A DNA stretch of 64,000 bases, from positions 3,162,001 to 3,226,000 of the forward strand of contig NZ_CP026101.1 of the NCBI RefSeq assembly GCF_002902945.1. Direction: 5' to 3'. The translations under genes were made by a program, and so were the position numbers. Positions 19,672 to 29,150 of this stretch are shown in pieces. Position 1 is the stretch's first letter. Each line of letters opens with the position of its first letter. The notes beneath the pieces were generated by a model, which did no database searches, was not told where the DNA came from, and saw nothing but the letters and a program-made list of their open reading frames with translations. The DNA is from Paraburkholderia caribensis (GTDB lineage: Bacteria > Pseudomonadota > Gammaproteobacteria > Burkholderiales > Burkholderiaceae).

Positions 19672-21062
19672 TTCGCACCTTCATTTCCTGCAAGCCGACC
19701 CGGCACACCGCCAATCGAACCTGCGCCCATCGTGATCACCACATCGCCGTCGCGCACGATTGCAGCGAGCGCGTCCGGCACTTCATCTACTGTTTCGACA
19801 AACACCGGCTCGACCTTGCCCGCCACACGGATCGAACGCGTGAGCGAACGGCCGTCCGCGGCGACGATGGGCGCCTCGCCCGCTGCGTAGACTTCCGTCA
19901 GCACGAGCGCATCGACCGTCGACAGCACCTTGACGAAATCTTCGAAGCAGTCGCGCGTGCGCGTGAAGCGGTGCGGCTGGAATGCGAGAACGAGGCGCTT
20001 GTCGGGGAACGCGCCACGCGCCGCCGCAATCGTCGCGGCCATTTCCACCGGGTGGTGGCCGTAGTCGTCGACGAGCGTGTAGGCGCCGCCGCCCGTCACG
20101 CTCACTTCGCCGTAGCGCTGGAAACGCCGGCCGACGCCGTTGAAATCCGCGAGCGCTCGCTGGATATCGGCATCTTTCACCTCGAGTTCAGTCGCAATCG
20201 CAATTGCGGCCAACGCGTTCTGCACGTTGTGCAGGCCAGGCAGGTTCAAGACGATGTCGATGGGCGGCGCGTCTTCGCGCATCGCCGTGAAATGCATCTT
20301 GCCCTCGCGCGCCTCGACATTGACGGCGCGCACCTGCGCGTCGGGCGCAAAGCCGTAGCGGATGATCGGCTTCGACACGAACGGCAGGATCTCCTTCACG
20401 TTCGGATCGTCGACGCACAGCACCGCAATACCGTAGAACGGCAGACGGTGCGTAAATTCAATGAACGCCTGCTTGAGCCGCGCGAAGTCGTGGCCGTAGG
20501 TGTCCATGTGATCGGCGTCGATGTTCGTGATGACTTCGATCACCGGGAACAGGTTCAGGAACGACGCATCCGATTCGTCCGCTTCGGCGACGATGAAATC
20601 GCCCGTGCCGAGGCGCGCATTCGCGCCCGCGCTGATCAGCCGTCCGCCGATCACGAAGGTCGGATCGAGGCCGCCCGCCGCGAGCACGCTCGCCACCAGC
20701 GAAGTCGTGGTCGTCTTGCCGTGCGTGCCGGCAATCGCGATGCCCTGCTTCAGGCGCATCAGTTCCGCGAGCATCACCGCGCGCGGCACGATGGGAATAC
20801 GGCGATGACGTGCCGCGAGCACTTCAGGGTTGTCGCTGCGCACGGCCGTCGATACGACGACGGCGTTCGCGCCTTCGATGTTCTCTGCGTCGTGACCGAT
20901 CGCGATGCGCGCGCCGAGCGCAGCAAGGCGCTCCGTCACCGCATTGCGCGACAGGTCCGAACCGCTCACCTGATAGCCGAGATTGACGAGCACTTCGGCG
21001 ATGCCGCTCATGCCCGCGCCGCCGATCCCGACGAAGTGAATGTGTTTGACGATATGTTTCAT
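19668..21062 (-). CDS. murC: UDP-N-acetylmuramate-L-alanine ligase
   Basis: A 464-residue Mur ligase adding L-Ala to UDP-MurNAc. The N-terminal Rossmann part IHFVGIGGAGMSGIAEVL is typical of MurC. The P-loop GTHGKTTTTSLVASVLA is near residue 112, and the central domain ends with DDYGHHPVEMAATI, a MurC-specific segment. It overlaps murG and ddlB by 4 bp on either side. Confidence 0.97.
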   Translation of the reverse strand: MKHIVKHIHFVGIGGAGMSGIAEVLVNLGYQVSGSDLSRNAVTERLAALGARIAIGHDAENIEGANAVVVSTAVRSDNPEVLAARHRRIPIVPRAVMLAELMRLKQGIAIAGTHGKTTTTSLVASVLAAGGLDPTFVIGGRLISAGANARLGTGDFIVAEADESDASFLNLFPVIEVITNIDADHMDTYGHDFARLKQAFIEFTHRLPFYGIAVLCVDDPNVKEILPFVSKPIIRYGFAPDAQVRAVNVEAREGKMHFTAMREDAPPIDIVLNLPGLHNVQNALAAIAIATELEVKDADIQRALADFNGVGRRFQRYGEVSVTGGGAYTLVDDYGHHPVEMAATIAAARGAFPDKRLVLAFQPHRFTRTRDCFEDFVKVLSTVDALVLTEVYAAGEAPIVAADGRSLTRSIRVAGKVEPVFVETVDEVPDALAAIVRDGDVVITMGAGSIGGVPGRLAGNEGAK

Positions 21063-22177
21063 TGCTGCTTTCCTTCCGGGCTCAGGCTCGGTGTCACGCC
21101 TGCCACCGTTGCGCAGATCTGCGCGACCTGTTCGGTGGCATCGGGTTTCGCGAGCGAGCGCGAACGCTCCGCCATGTCCGCGAGCGACGCCCGCGTCTGG
21201 CTGCGCAACCAGTCGGCGAGGTTATCCACCGACAGATCGCGCTGTTGTACGAGCAGCGCCGCGCCGTGATCGGCGAGAAACGCTGCGTTAGTTGTCTGGT
21301 GATCGTCGACGGCGTATGGGAACGGCACGAAGAATGCCGCCACGCCCACCGCCGCGATCTCGGCGACCGTCATCGCGCCCGAACGGCAGATCACGAGATC
21401 GGCGTTTGCATAGGCGCTCGTCATGTCGTCGATGAACGGCACGAGTTGCACGTCGTCGCCCGTCGCGATGCCGGCTGCTTCGTAGTTCGCGCGCAATGCG
21501 TCGATATGTTTCGCGCCCGCCTGATGCACGACGCGCGGACGCTCTTGCGGTGCGAGTCGGGCCAGCGCGCGAGGCACCGCTTCATTCAACGCCGCCGCAC
21601 CCAGACTGCCGCCCACCACCAGCACGTTCAGCGGACCACTACGCGCGGCGTAGCGTGCTTTGGGTGCTGCCGTGCGCGCAAGTTCCTCACGAATAGGATT
21701 ACCCGTCCACTCCGCATGCGGCAACGCGTCCGGAAACGCGACCAGCACGCGCTTTGCAAGCTTCGCGAGCACCTTGTTCGCGAGACCGGCGATCGAATTC
21801 TGTTCGTGCAGCACGAGCGGCGTGCCGCTCACTGCCGTCATCACGCCCGCCGGGAACGTGATGTAGCCGCCCATGCCGAGCACGACATCGGGCTTCACGC
21901 GACGCAGCACCGAGAGACTCTGCATGCACGCGCGCAGCAGATTCACGGGCAGCATCAGCTTGGTCTTCATACCCTTGCCCCGCAGGCCGCCGAACTGCAC
22001 GTACTCCATCGGAATGCCGTGTTTCGGGACGAGCGTCGCTTCCATGCCGGCGGGATTGCCGAGCCACACGACGCGCCAGCCCCACGCCTGCATCAGGTGC
22101 GCGACGGCGAGACCCGGGAACACGTGTCCCCCGGTGCCTCCCGCCATCACCATCAGCGTGCGTTGTTGCTTCGTCAT
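21059..22177 (-). CDS. murG: UDP-GlcNAc:lipid I GlcNAc transferase
   Basis: A 372-residue GT28 glycosyltransferase that converts lipid I to lipid II at the inner face of the membrane. The first glycine-rich loop GGTGGHVFPGLAVAHLM is at residues 13-29. The second domain has VVGGSLGAAALNE and the donor-binding VICRSGAMTVAEIAA. The start at 22177 overlaps the ftsW stop as ATGA. The frame stays open far upstream (to 23281) inside ftsW, but only the part from 22177 is conserved. Confidence 0.96.
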   Translation of the reverse strand: MTKQQRTLMVMAGGTGGHVFPGLAVAHLMQAWGWRVVWLGNPAGMEATLVPKHGIPMEYVQFGGLRGKGMKTKLMLPVNLLRACMQSLSVLRRVKPDVVLGMGGYITFPAGVMTAVSGTPLVLHEQNSIAGLANKVLAKLAKRVLVAFPDALPHAEWTGNPIREELARTAAPKARYAARSGPLNVLVVGGSLGAAALNEAVPRALARLAPQERPRVVHQAGAKHIDALRANYEAAGIATGDDVQLVPFIDDMTSAYANADLVICRSGAMTVAEIAAVGVAAFFVPFPYAVDDHQTTNAAFLADHGAALLVQQRDLSVDNLADWLRSQTRASLADMAERSRSLAKPDATEQVAQICATVAGVTPSLSPEGKQQ

Positions 22178-23442
22178 ACCTTGCCCCCGCGCATGAGGAC
22201 CCGGTTTTCGTAATCGACGCGCATCAGCACCGCCACCGCGACGCAGTTCAGCAAAATGCCCGAGCCGCCGTAGCTGACGAGCGGCAGCGTGAGACCCTTG
22301 GTAGGCAGCAGGCCGAGGTTCACGCCCATGTTGATGAAGGTCTGCGCGCCGAACCAGATGCCGACGCCCTTCGCGACCAGACCTGCGAACGTGCGGTCGA
22401 GCGCGAGCGCCTGACGGCCGATCTCGAACGAACGGCGCACGATCCAGTAGAACATCAGGATCACGACGAGCACGCCGACGAAACCGAGTTCCTCGCCGAT
22501 CACGGCCAGGATGAAGTCGGTATGCGCTTCGGGCAGATAGTTGAGCTTTTCGACACTGCCGCCGAGGCCCACGCCGAACCATTCGCCTCGGCCAAACGCG
22601 ATCAGCGAGTGCGTCAATTGATACGCCTTGCCCTGCGCATAGCGGTCGTCCCACGGATCGAGGTACGCGAAGATCCGCTCGCGGCGCCACGGCGACGCCC
22701 ACACGAGCAACGTGAATGTACCGACAGCCGTCGCCACCAGTCCGCCGAAAATCTTGCCGTTCACGCCGCCGAGGAACAACAGGCCCATCGCGATCGCCGC
22801 GATCACCATGAACGCGCCCATGTCCGGCTCGAGCAGCAGCAGCATGCCGACCACGCCGACGGCGAAACCCATGGGCAGGAAGCCCTTGGCGAAGCTGTGC
22901 ATGTATTCCTGCTTGCGCACCGTGTAGTTCGCCGCATAGATCGTCACGGCGAGCTTCATGATTTCCGACGGCTGCATGTTCGTGATGCCGAGCGGAATCC
23001 AGCGGCGCGCGCCGTTCACGCCCTTGCCGACGTGCGGAATCAGCACGATCACGAGCGCGACGAGCGCGATCAGGAAGAGCTTCGGCGCGTACTTGTCCCA
23101 CGTCGAGATGGGGATGCGGAACGCGATCACGCCCGCGACCGAGCCCATCACGACGAAGATCAGCTGGCGCACGAGAAACGCGTAGTCGCGATACGACGCG
23201 TACTTCGGCGAGTCCGGCATGGCGATCGACGCCGAGTACACCATCACGACGCCGAGACCCAGCAGCGCGACGACGACCCACAGCAGCGAGTGGTCGTAGT
23301 CGAGCATCCGCGAGCGCAGCGGGCGCACACCGTTGACGGCGCTCGACAGCCCGCCCGTGCGCGACGTGCGCTCCGCCGCCGCGCCACCTGCGGAGCCGCG
23401 CTGCTTGCCGAGTTGCGACCCGAAGCGTTCCGTCCAGCTCAT
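22174..23442 (-). CDS. ftsW: Peptidoglycan glycosyltransferase FtsW
   Basis: A 422-residue SEDS-family polymerase working with FtsI at the septum. About ten membrane segments are visible from residue 46 on, beginning LLWVVVALLGLGVVMVYSAS. The family motifs GVNGKIFGG-type loop, the large periplasmic loop with AYQLTHSLIAFGRGEWFGVGL and the C-terminal ITKGLTLPLVSYGGSG-like stretch (here PTKGLTLPLVSYGGSG) are present. The N-terminal 45 residues are cytoplasmic and serine/glycine/alanine rich. Start at 23442 overlaps the murD stop. Confidence 0.96.
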   Translation of the reverse strand: MSWTERFGSQLGKQRGSAGGAAAERTSRTGGLSSAVNGVRPLRSRMLDYDHSLLWVVVALLGLGVVMVYSASIAMPDSPKYASYRDYAFLVRQLIFVVMGSVAGVIAFRIPISTWDKYAPKLFLIALVALVIVLIPHVGKGVNGARRWIPLGITNMQPSEIMKLAVTIYAANYTVRKQEYMHSFAKGFLPMGFAVGVVGMLLLLEPDMGAFMVIAAIAMGLLFLGGVNGKIFGGLVATAVGTFTLLVWASPWRRERIFAYLDPWDDRYAQGKAYQLTHSLIAFGRGEWFGVGLGGSVEKLNYLPEAHTDFILAVIGEELGFVGVLVVILMFYWIVRRSFEIGRQALALDRTFAGLVAKGVGIWFGAQTFINMGVNLGLLPTKGLTLPLVSYGGSGILLNCVAVAVLMRVDYENRVLMRGGKV

Positions 23443-24953
23443 ATCATCGTCCCCCGTTCGGCAGCGATGTCTTCGACCGCGCTCTTGAACACGGCGGCGC
23501 GGTGCGCGTAACCCTTGAACATGTCGAAGCTGGCGCACGCTGGCGACAGCAAGACGGCGTCGCCCGGCTGCGCGACCGCGCTGGCTGCGCGCGTCGCTTC
23601 TTCGAGCGTCGCGTGATCGGTCATCGCGATGCCCGTATGCGCGAGCGCCGCGCGAATCTGCGGCGCGTCGCGGCCGATCAGCATCACCGCGCGGCACCAG
23701 CGCATCACCGGCTCGGCGAGCGGATCGAACTCCTGGCCCTTGCCGTCGCCGCCCGCGATCAGCACGACGCGCTGCGCGAGGCCGTCGAGCGCCGCGACCG
23801 TCGCGCCGACATTGGTGCCCTTGCTGTCGTCGACGTAATCCACACCGTCGATCGACGCAATCAGTTCGACGCGATGCGGCTCGCCGCGATACTCGCGCAA
23901 ACCGTGCAGCAGCGGCGCGCCGGGCAGACCGATGGCGCGCGCGAGCGCGAATGCGGCCAGCGCGTTCGTCGCGTTATGCAAGCCGCGGATACGCAGCGCG
24001 TCAGCGGGCATCAGCCGCTTCAGCCCGATGTTCGGCGGCGTCGTGGATTCGCTCTTGCGACGGCGCGTGGGCGTGGGCTCGTCGGTCGCGTCGCGGTCGT
24101 GCGCATCGACGAGCCAGACCATGCCGCTTTCGCGCATCAAGCCGAGGTCGCCGTCGCGCGCCGGTTCGCCGACGCCGAAGGTCACCACCTGCGCGCCGCC
24201 TGGCTGCGACGGCGCGAGCGCCATCACGCGCGCGTCGTCGCGGTTGAGCACGCGCACCGTGTTCTTGCCGAAAATCTTGCCCTTAGCCGCAGCGTAAGCA
24301 TCGAGACCGCCGTGCCAGTCCAGATGATCCTGCGTGATGTTCAGGATCACGGCGGCGTCCGGCTCGAACGTGTGCGCGGTTTCCAGCTGGAAGCTCGACA
24401 GTTCGAGCACCCAGACGTCGGGCAGCGCGGTGTTGTCGATTGCTTCCGTGAGCTTGTCGAGCGCGGCCGGGCTGATGTTGCCCGCGACCGCGACCTTCTT
24501 GCCCGCCCGCTCGCACAACAGGCCCGTCAGACTCGTCGTGGTGGTCTTGCCGTTCGTCCCCGTGATCGCGATCACCTTCGGCGCGTAGCCGCTTTCGCCG
24601 AGCGTGCGCAATGCCTGCGCGAAGAATTCGAGTTCGCCCCACACGGGGATGTCGCGGTCGCGCGCGGCGGCGATCAGCGGCAGGAGATCGGCGGCGAGCG
24701 GCGACAGGCCGGGGCTGATCGCAACCAGCTCCACGCCTTCGAGCAGCACCTCGGAAAACGGCCCGCCGACGAAATTCCCCTCGATGCCATGCGCTTCGAG
24801 CGCAGACAGGTTCGGCGGCACTTCGCGCGTGTCGGCAATGCGCAGGCGGCAACCATGCCGCGCGCACCAGCGCGCCATCGCGAGGCCCGATTCACCGAGC
24901 CCCAGCACGAGCACCATCGGCTTTTGCCGATCCCGAAACTTCTCGCCAAACAT
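23439..24953 (-). CDS. murD: UDP-MurNAc-L-alanine-D-glutamate ligase
   Basis: A 504-residue Mur ligase adding D-Glu. The N-terminal domain VLVLGLGESGLAMARWCARHG and the P-loop ITGTNGKTTTTSLTGLLCE are intact, and the central part has LELSSFQLE and NITQDHLDWHG. It is longer than the usual 440-450 residues. Most of the excess is a roughly 25-residue insertion around 24030-24115 rich in D, T, P and R (DATDEPTPTRRRKSESTTPP), placed between the nucleotide-binding domain and the LHNATNALAA segment. Start at 24953 (MFGEKFRD) taken as the family start. Confidence 0.95.
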   Translation of the reverse strand: MFGEKFRDRQKPMVLVLGLGESGLAMARWCARHGCRLRIADTREVPPNLSALEAHGIEGNFVGGPFSEVLLEGVELVAISPGLSPLAADLLPLIAAARDRDIPVWGELEFFAQALRTLGESGYAPKVIAITGTNGKTTTTSLTGLLCERAGKKVAVAGNISPAALDKLTEAIDNTALPDVWVLELSSFQLETAHTFEPDAAVILNITQDHLDWHGGLDAYAAAKGKIFGKNTVRVLNRDDARVMALAPSQPGGAQVVTFGVGEPARDGDLGLMRESGMVWLVDAHDRDATDEPTPTRRRKSESTTPPNIGLKRLMPADALRIRGLHNATNALAAFALARAIGLPGAPLLHGLREYRGEPHRVELIASIDGVDYVDDSKGTNVGATVAALDGLAQRVVLIAGGDGKGQEFDPLAEPVMRWCRAVMLIGRDAPQIRAALAHTGIAMTDHATLEEATRAASAVAQPGDAVLLSPACASFDMFKGYAHRAAVFKSAVEDIAAERGTMI

Positions 24954-25012
24954 CGACTGCTTCCCCTTGCTTTGCGACTTGCTTGCGACCTTAAGTACGA
25001 CTCGAATGCGGC

Positions 25013-26182
25013 TTAACGCAACTTGAGCGTGGACAAACCGAACAGGCACAACATCAGCGTGATGATCCAGAAGCGCACCACCACTTGCGTTTCCTTCCAG
25101 CCAGACAATTCGAAGTGGTGATGCAGCGGCGCCATCTTGAAGATGCGACGGCCTTCACCAAAACGTGCCTTCGTGAACTTGAACCACGTGACCTGCAACA
25201 TCACCGACACCGTCTCGGCGACGAAAATCCCGCCCATGATGAACAGCACGATTTCCTGACGCACGATCACGGCGATCGTGCCGAGCGCGCCGCCCAGTGC
25301 GAGCGCGCCGACGTCGCCCATGAACACCTGCGCCGGGTGCGTGTTGAACCAGAGGAACGCCAGGCCTGCCCCGCCCATCGCCGAGCAGAAAATCAGCATT
25401 TCGCCCGCGCCCGCAATGTGCGGGAACAGCAGGTATTTCGAATAGACCGCGCTGCCCATCACGTACGCGAACACGCCGAGCGACGAGCCGACCAGCACGA
25501 CGGGCATGATGACGAGGCCGTCGAGGCCATCGGTGAGGTTCACTGCGTTGCTCGAACCGACGATCACGAAATACGTCAGCGCGATAAAGCCCCACACGCC
25601 GAGCGGATAGGTCATCGACTTGAGGAACGGCAGCAACAGGTCGGCGCGGGCGGGCAGGCCCATCGAAAGACCGCTGCGCACCCACGCCATGAACAGGTCG
25701 AACACGCGCACGTTGCTCGCTTCCGACACGCTGAACGCGAGATACACGGCTGCGAACAGGCCAATCACCGACTGCCAGAAATACTTTTCGCGCGACGACA
25801 TGCCGCGCGGGTCCTTGTAGACGACCTTGCGATAGTCATCGACCCAGCCGATCACGCCGAAGCCGAACGTGACGAGCATCACGATCCAGATGAAGCGGTT
25901 GGTCAGGTCGGCCCACAACAGCGTGGACACGGCGATACCGATCAGAATCAGCACGCCGCCCATCGTCGGCGTGCCGGATTTCACGAGGTGCGTCTGCGGG
26001 CCGTCCTTGCGCACGGCCTGGCCGACTTTCATCTGCGCGAGCTTGCGAATCACCCACGGGCCGCAGACGAGCCCGATCAGCAGTGCGGTGATCGTCGCCG
26101 CGACTGCACGAAACGTCAGATAACTGAACACGCGCAAAAAGCCTACGTCGTTCTGCAGCCATTGCGCCAGCGCCAGTAACAT
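25013..26182 (-). CDS. mraY: Phospho-N-acetylmuramoyl-pentapeptide transferase
   Basis: A 389-residue integral membrane enzyme that makes lipid I from UDP-MurNAc-pentapeptide and undecaprenyl phosphate. Visible are GTPTMGGVLIL, the catalytic Asp region WVDDYRK, the NLTDGLDGL motif and the C-terminal MAPLHHHFELSGW. About ten membrane helices. Start MLLALAQWLQ at 26182. It is separated from murD by 59 bp and from murF by 17 bp. Confidence 0.97.
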   Translation of the reverse strand: MLLALAQWLQNDVGFLRVFSYLTFRAVAATITALLIGLVCGPWVIRKLAQMKVGQAVRKDGPQTHLVKSGTPTMGGVLILIGIAVSTLLWADLTNRFIWIVMLVTFGFGVIGWVDDYRKVVYKDPRGMSSREKYFWQSVIGLFAAVYLAFSVSEASNVRVFDLFMAWVRSGLSMGLPARADLLLPFLKSMTYPLGVWGFIALTYFVIVGSSNAVNLTDGLDGLVIMPVVLVGSSLGVFAYVMGSAVYSKYLLFPHIAGAGEMLIFCSAMGGAGLAFLWFNTHPAQVFMGDVGALALGGALGTIAVIVRQEIVLFIMGGIFVAETVSVMLQVTWFKFTKARFGEGRRIFKMAPLHHHFELSGWKETQVVVRFWIITLMLCLFGLSTLKLR

Positions 26183-26199
26183 ACTTCTGTCCTTCTCTT

Positions 26200-27612
26200 T
26201 CAGTGTGCGCCGGGCGCGTTGCCCGGTGCAGCGGGTTGTGGACTCGTAACGGCGTCCACCACGCGTTCCATTTTCATGAAACGCGAGCCTTTCACGAGAT
26301 ACGTCGCAGCCGCGCCGTAACCGGCCTGCTGCAATTGCGCGACGAGCGCAGCCGCGTCGTCGCAATGGTGTGCTTCGCTGCCGTACGCGGCGCAGGCATC
26401 GCGCGACGCATCGCCCAGCGCATACAGCGCGTCAATGCCGCGCGCCTTCGCGTACGCGCCGACTTCGCGATGAAACGCCGGGCCGTTGTCGCCGACTTCG
26501 CCCATGTCGCCCATCACCAGCACGCGCGGCGACGGACGCTCAGCGAGCACGTCGATGGCGGCGAGCATCGAATCGGGATTGGCGTTGTACGTGTCGTCGA
26601 TCACGGTTGCGCCCGCCATCGCGCCGAGTACCGCGCGCTTCACCTGCAAGCGGCCCTTCACTGCGCCGAATGCTTCGAGACCGCGCTTGATCGCTTCGAG
26701 CGAAACACCCGACGCCAGCGCAGCCGCCGTGGCTGCCAGCGCGTTGTGCGCGTTGTGCGCGCCGAGCACTTGCAGCGTGACGTCGAGATGGCCTTCGGGC
26801 GTATCGATGCTCAACTGATTGCCGTCGAGCGTGCCTTGGACGGCAGCTTCCGTCGTGCGTTCGTTCGTGTTCAACGCGAAATCGACGATGCGATTGCCCG
26901 TCGCCGCGACGCGCCAGATACCGGCGTAAGCATCGTTGGCCGGGAACACAGCGACGCCTTCCGGCTTCAGCGCGTGAATCACGCTCGCGTGTTCGAGCGC
27001 GACCGCCTCGACAGTCGCCATGAATTCCTGATGCTCGCGCTGCGCGTTATTGACGACCGCGACAGTCGGCTCGGCAATCGTGCCGAGCAGCGCCGTTTCA
27101 CCCGGATGATTCATGCCGAGTTCGACGACGGCGAGCTGATGCGCTTCGTTCAGGCGGAACAGCGTCAGCGGCAAGCCGACGTCGTTGTTGAAGTTGCCAG
27201 CCGTGGCGAGACGCGATTGTTCGCCGACAGCCGCCGCGAAGATCGACGAGATCATTTCCTTGACTGTCGTCTTGCCGTTGCTGCCCGTCACCGCGACGAG
27301 CGGCATCGTAAAGCGGCGACGCCAGCCGTTGGCCAATGCGCCCAACGCCGTGCGCGTGTCGCCCGTTACGCGCAATGCGGGCACGTTGAAGTTGTCCGGC
27401 GTGCGGGTGACGAGCACCGCGCTCACGTCGCGCGAGGCGACGTCGGCCAGAAAATCGTGCGCGTCGAAACGGTCGCCCTTCAGCGCGACGAACAGATCGC
27501 CGGGACCGCACGAACGGCTGTCCGTCGAGACGCGTTCGAATGCGACCGACTCGTCGCCTGTTACTTTGGCGCCAGGAATCAGCGCGGCGGCTTCACGCAG
27601 CGTGAACATCAT
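26200..27612 (-). CDS. murF: UDP-MurNAc-tripeptide-D-alanyl-D-alanine ligase
   Basis: A 470-residue Mur ligase that adds the D-Ala-D-Ala dipeptide. The P-loop VTGSNGKTTVKEMISSIF lies near residue 115. GMNHPGE and VIDDTYNANPDSM are MurF signatures. The start at 27612 (MMFTLREA) overlaps the murE stop as ATGA; a start one codon later is equally possible. Confidence 0.97.
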   Translation of the reverse strand: MMFTLREAAALIPGAKVTGDESVAFERVSTDSRSCGPGDLFVALKGDRFDAHDFLADVASRDVSAVLVTRTPDNFNVPALRVTGDTRTALGALANGWRRRFTMPLVAVTGSNGKTTVKEMISSIFAAAVGEQSRLATAGNFNNDVGLPLTLFRLNEAHQLAVVELGMNHPGETALLGTIAEPTVAVVNNAQREHQEFMATVEAVALEHASVIHALKPEGVAVFPANDAYAGIWRVAATGNRIVDFALNTNERTTEAAVQGTLDGNQLSIDTPEGHLDVTLQVLGAHNAHNALAATAAALASGVSLEAIKRGLEAFGAVKGRLQVKRAVLGAMAGATVIDDTYNANPDSMLAAIDVLAERPSPRVLVMGDMGEVGDNGPAFHREVGAYAKARGIDALYALGDASRDACAAYGSEAHHCDDAAALVAQLQQAGYGAAATYLVKGSRFMKMERVVDAVTSPQPAAPGNAPGAH

Positions 27613-29150
27613 GATTCGCCACCTCCGCGTGCATGCGTGACGCGAGCAGCCAGCGCGAGCCGCGCGTGATCCTGATCCGAGAACGCGCGCTTCTTGCCCA
27701 TGATTTCCTGCGTCGATTCGTGCCCCTTGCCCGCCAGCACGATGACGTCTTCGCGCGCCGCGCAACGCACGGCTTGCAGGATCGCGCTCGCGCGGTCTTC
27801 GATGCGGCGCGCCTTCGACGCGTCCTTCATGCCGGCCGCGATCTGCTCGATGATTTTCTGCGGATTTTCGCTGCGTGGGTTGTCGCTCGTCACGACCACG
27901 CTGTCGGCGCAGCGCTCCGCGATTTCACCCATCAGCGGGCGCTTGGTCGCGTCGCGGTCGCCGCCACAGCCGAACATGCAGATCAGCTTGCCGCCGCGCG
28001 CATCCGCGATCGGGCGCAATGCCGTCAAGGTCTTTTCCAGCGCGTCCGGCGTGTGCGCGAAGTCGATCACGACGAGCGGCTCATCGTTCTGCAGGCGGCC
28101 GCCGAGGCGTTCCATCCGGCCGTTCACCGATTCGAGCTTCGCCAGTTGCGCGACAGCGGCGTCGAACGGCACGTCGGCTGCGAGCAGCGCGCCAAGCACG
28201 CCGAGCAGATTGCTCACGTTGAACGTGCCGAGCGTGTTGACTTCGATGTCGGTGTTGCCCCAGTCCGACGCGATGTGAAACGCCGTGCCCGTCGCCGTCG
28301 CACGCACGTTGGACGCGACGATCGACGCGTCGGCCTGCACGTCGGCGTGCGATTGAAGCGCGTAGGCGATGGTCTTCGCGTGGCCTTTGGTGCTCGCGAT
28401 CATGCGACGGCCCGCTTCGTCATCGGCGTTGATGACGGCGGCCTTCAGTTCCGGCCACGCAAACAGGCGCGCCTTCGCCGCTTCGTAGGCTTCGAACGTG
28501 CCGTGATAGTCGAGATGATCTTGCGTGAGATTCGTGAACACGGCGACGCTGAACGCGGTGCCGTTCACGCGGCCCTGATGCAGCGCGTGCGACGACACTT
28601 CCATCGCGACCGCTTTGGCGCCCGCGGCGCGCAACTGCGCGAGGTTGCGTTGCAGTTGCGGCGCGTCGGGCGTCGTGAAGCCTGTGTACACGAGGTGGCC
28701 CGGCATGCCGCTGCCGAGCGTGCCGATAATCGCGCACGGCTGGCCAAGCGCCGTCAACGCGGCCGAAATCCAGTTCGTGCACGACGTCTTGCCGTTCGTG
28801 CCCGTCACGCCGATCACGCGCATCGCGTCGCTCGGATCGCCGTACCACGCACTCGCGATCGTGCCCGCCAGTTCGTTCAGGCGCGGCACCGCGAACGTCG
28901 TCGCGGGATCGATATCCCCCGTGAAGTCTTCTGGCTGAACGAGCACGGCAGCCGCGCCGCGCTCGATCGCGTTCGCGATGAAAGGGCGGTTGTCGGCGCC
29001 GTCAACGGCGTACGCGAGGAAAACGTCGCCGGCCGCGATCTTGCGGGTATCGGCGTGCAAATGCGCACCTGGCTGCACGCGTGCGCGCAGCCAGGCTAGC
29101 GCGTCAGCAATCTGCTGTTGCGCTGGATGAGAAGAACGCAGCGCACTCAT
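27609..29150 (-). CDS. murE: UDP-MurNAc-L-Ala-D-Glu:meso-diaminopimelate ligase
   Basis: A 513-residue Mur ligase. The P-loop VTGTNGKTSCTNWISAAL is near residue 115. The substrate motif DNPR (in VVTSDNPRSENPQ) points to meso-diaminopimelate, not lysine, as the added amino acid, as expected in Gram-negatives. The HAD-like FGCGGDRDATKRPLMG segment is also typical. It overlaps ftsI and murF by 4 bp. Confidence 0.97.
   Translation of the reverse strand: MSALRSSHPAQQQIADALAWLRARVQPGAHLHADTRKIAAGDVFLAYAVDGADNRPFIANAIERGAAAVLVQPEDFTGDIDPATTFAVPRLNELAGTIASAWYGDPSDAMRVIGVTGTNGKTSCTNWISAALTALGQPCAIIGTLGSGMPGHLVYTGFTTPDAPQLQRNLAQLRAAGAKAVAMEVSSHALHQGRVNGTAFSVAVFTNLTQDHLDYHGTFEAYEAAKARLFAWPELKAAVINADDEAGRRMIASTKGHAKTIAYALQSHADVQADASIVASNVRATATGTAFHIASDWGNTDIEVNTLGTFNVSNLLGVLGALLAADVPFDAAVAQLAKLESVNGRMERLGGRLQNDEPLVVIDFAHTPDALEKTLTALRPIADARGGKLICMFGCGGDRDATKRPLMGEIAERCADSVVVTSDNPRSENPQKIIEQIAAGMKDASKARRIEDRASAILQAVRCAAREDVIVLAGKGHESTQEIMGKKRAFSDQDHARLALAARVTHARGGGES

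Noticed and set aside
21059..23281. A 740-codon frame suggesting a MurG fusion protein
   Set aside because: Only the part from 22177 is MurG. The upstream part is out of frame with ftsW and Arg-rich, and ftsW itself is intact.
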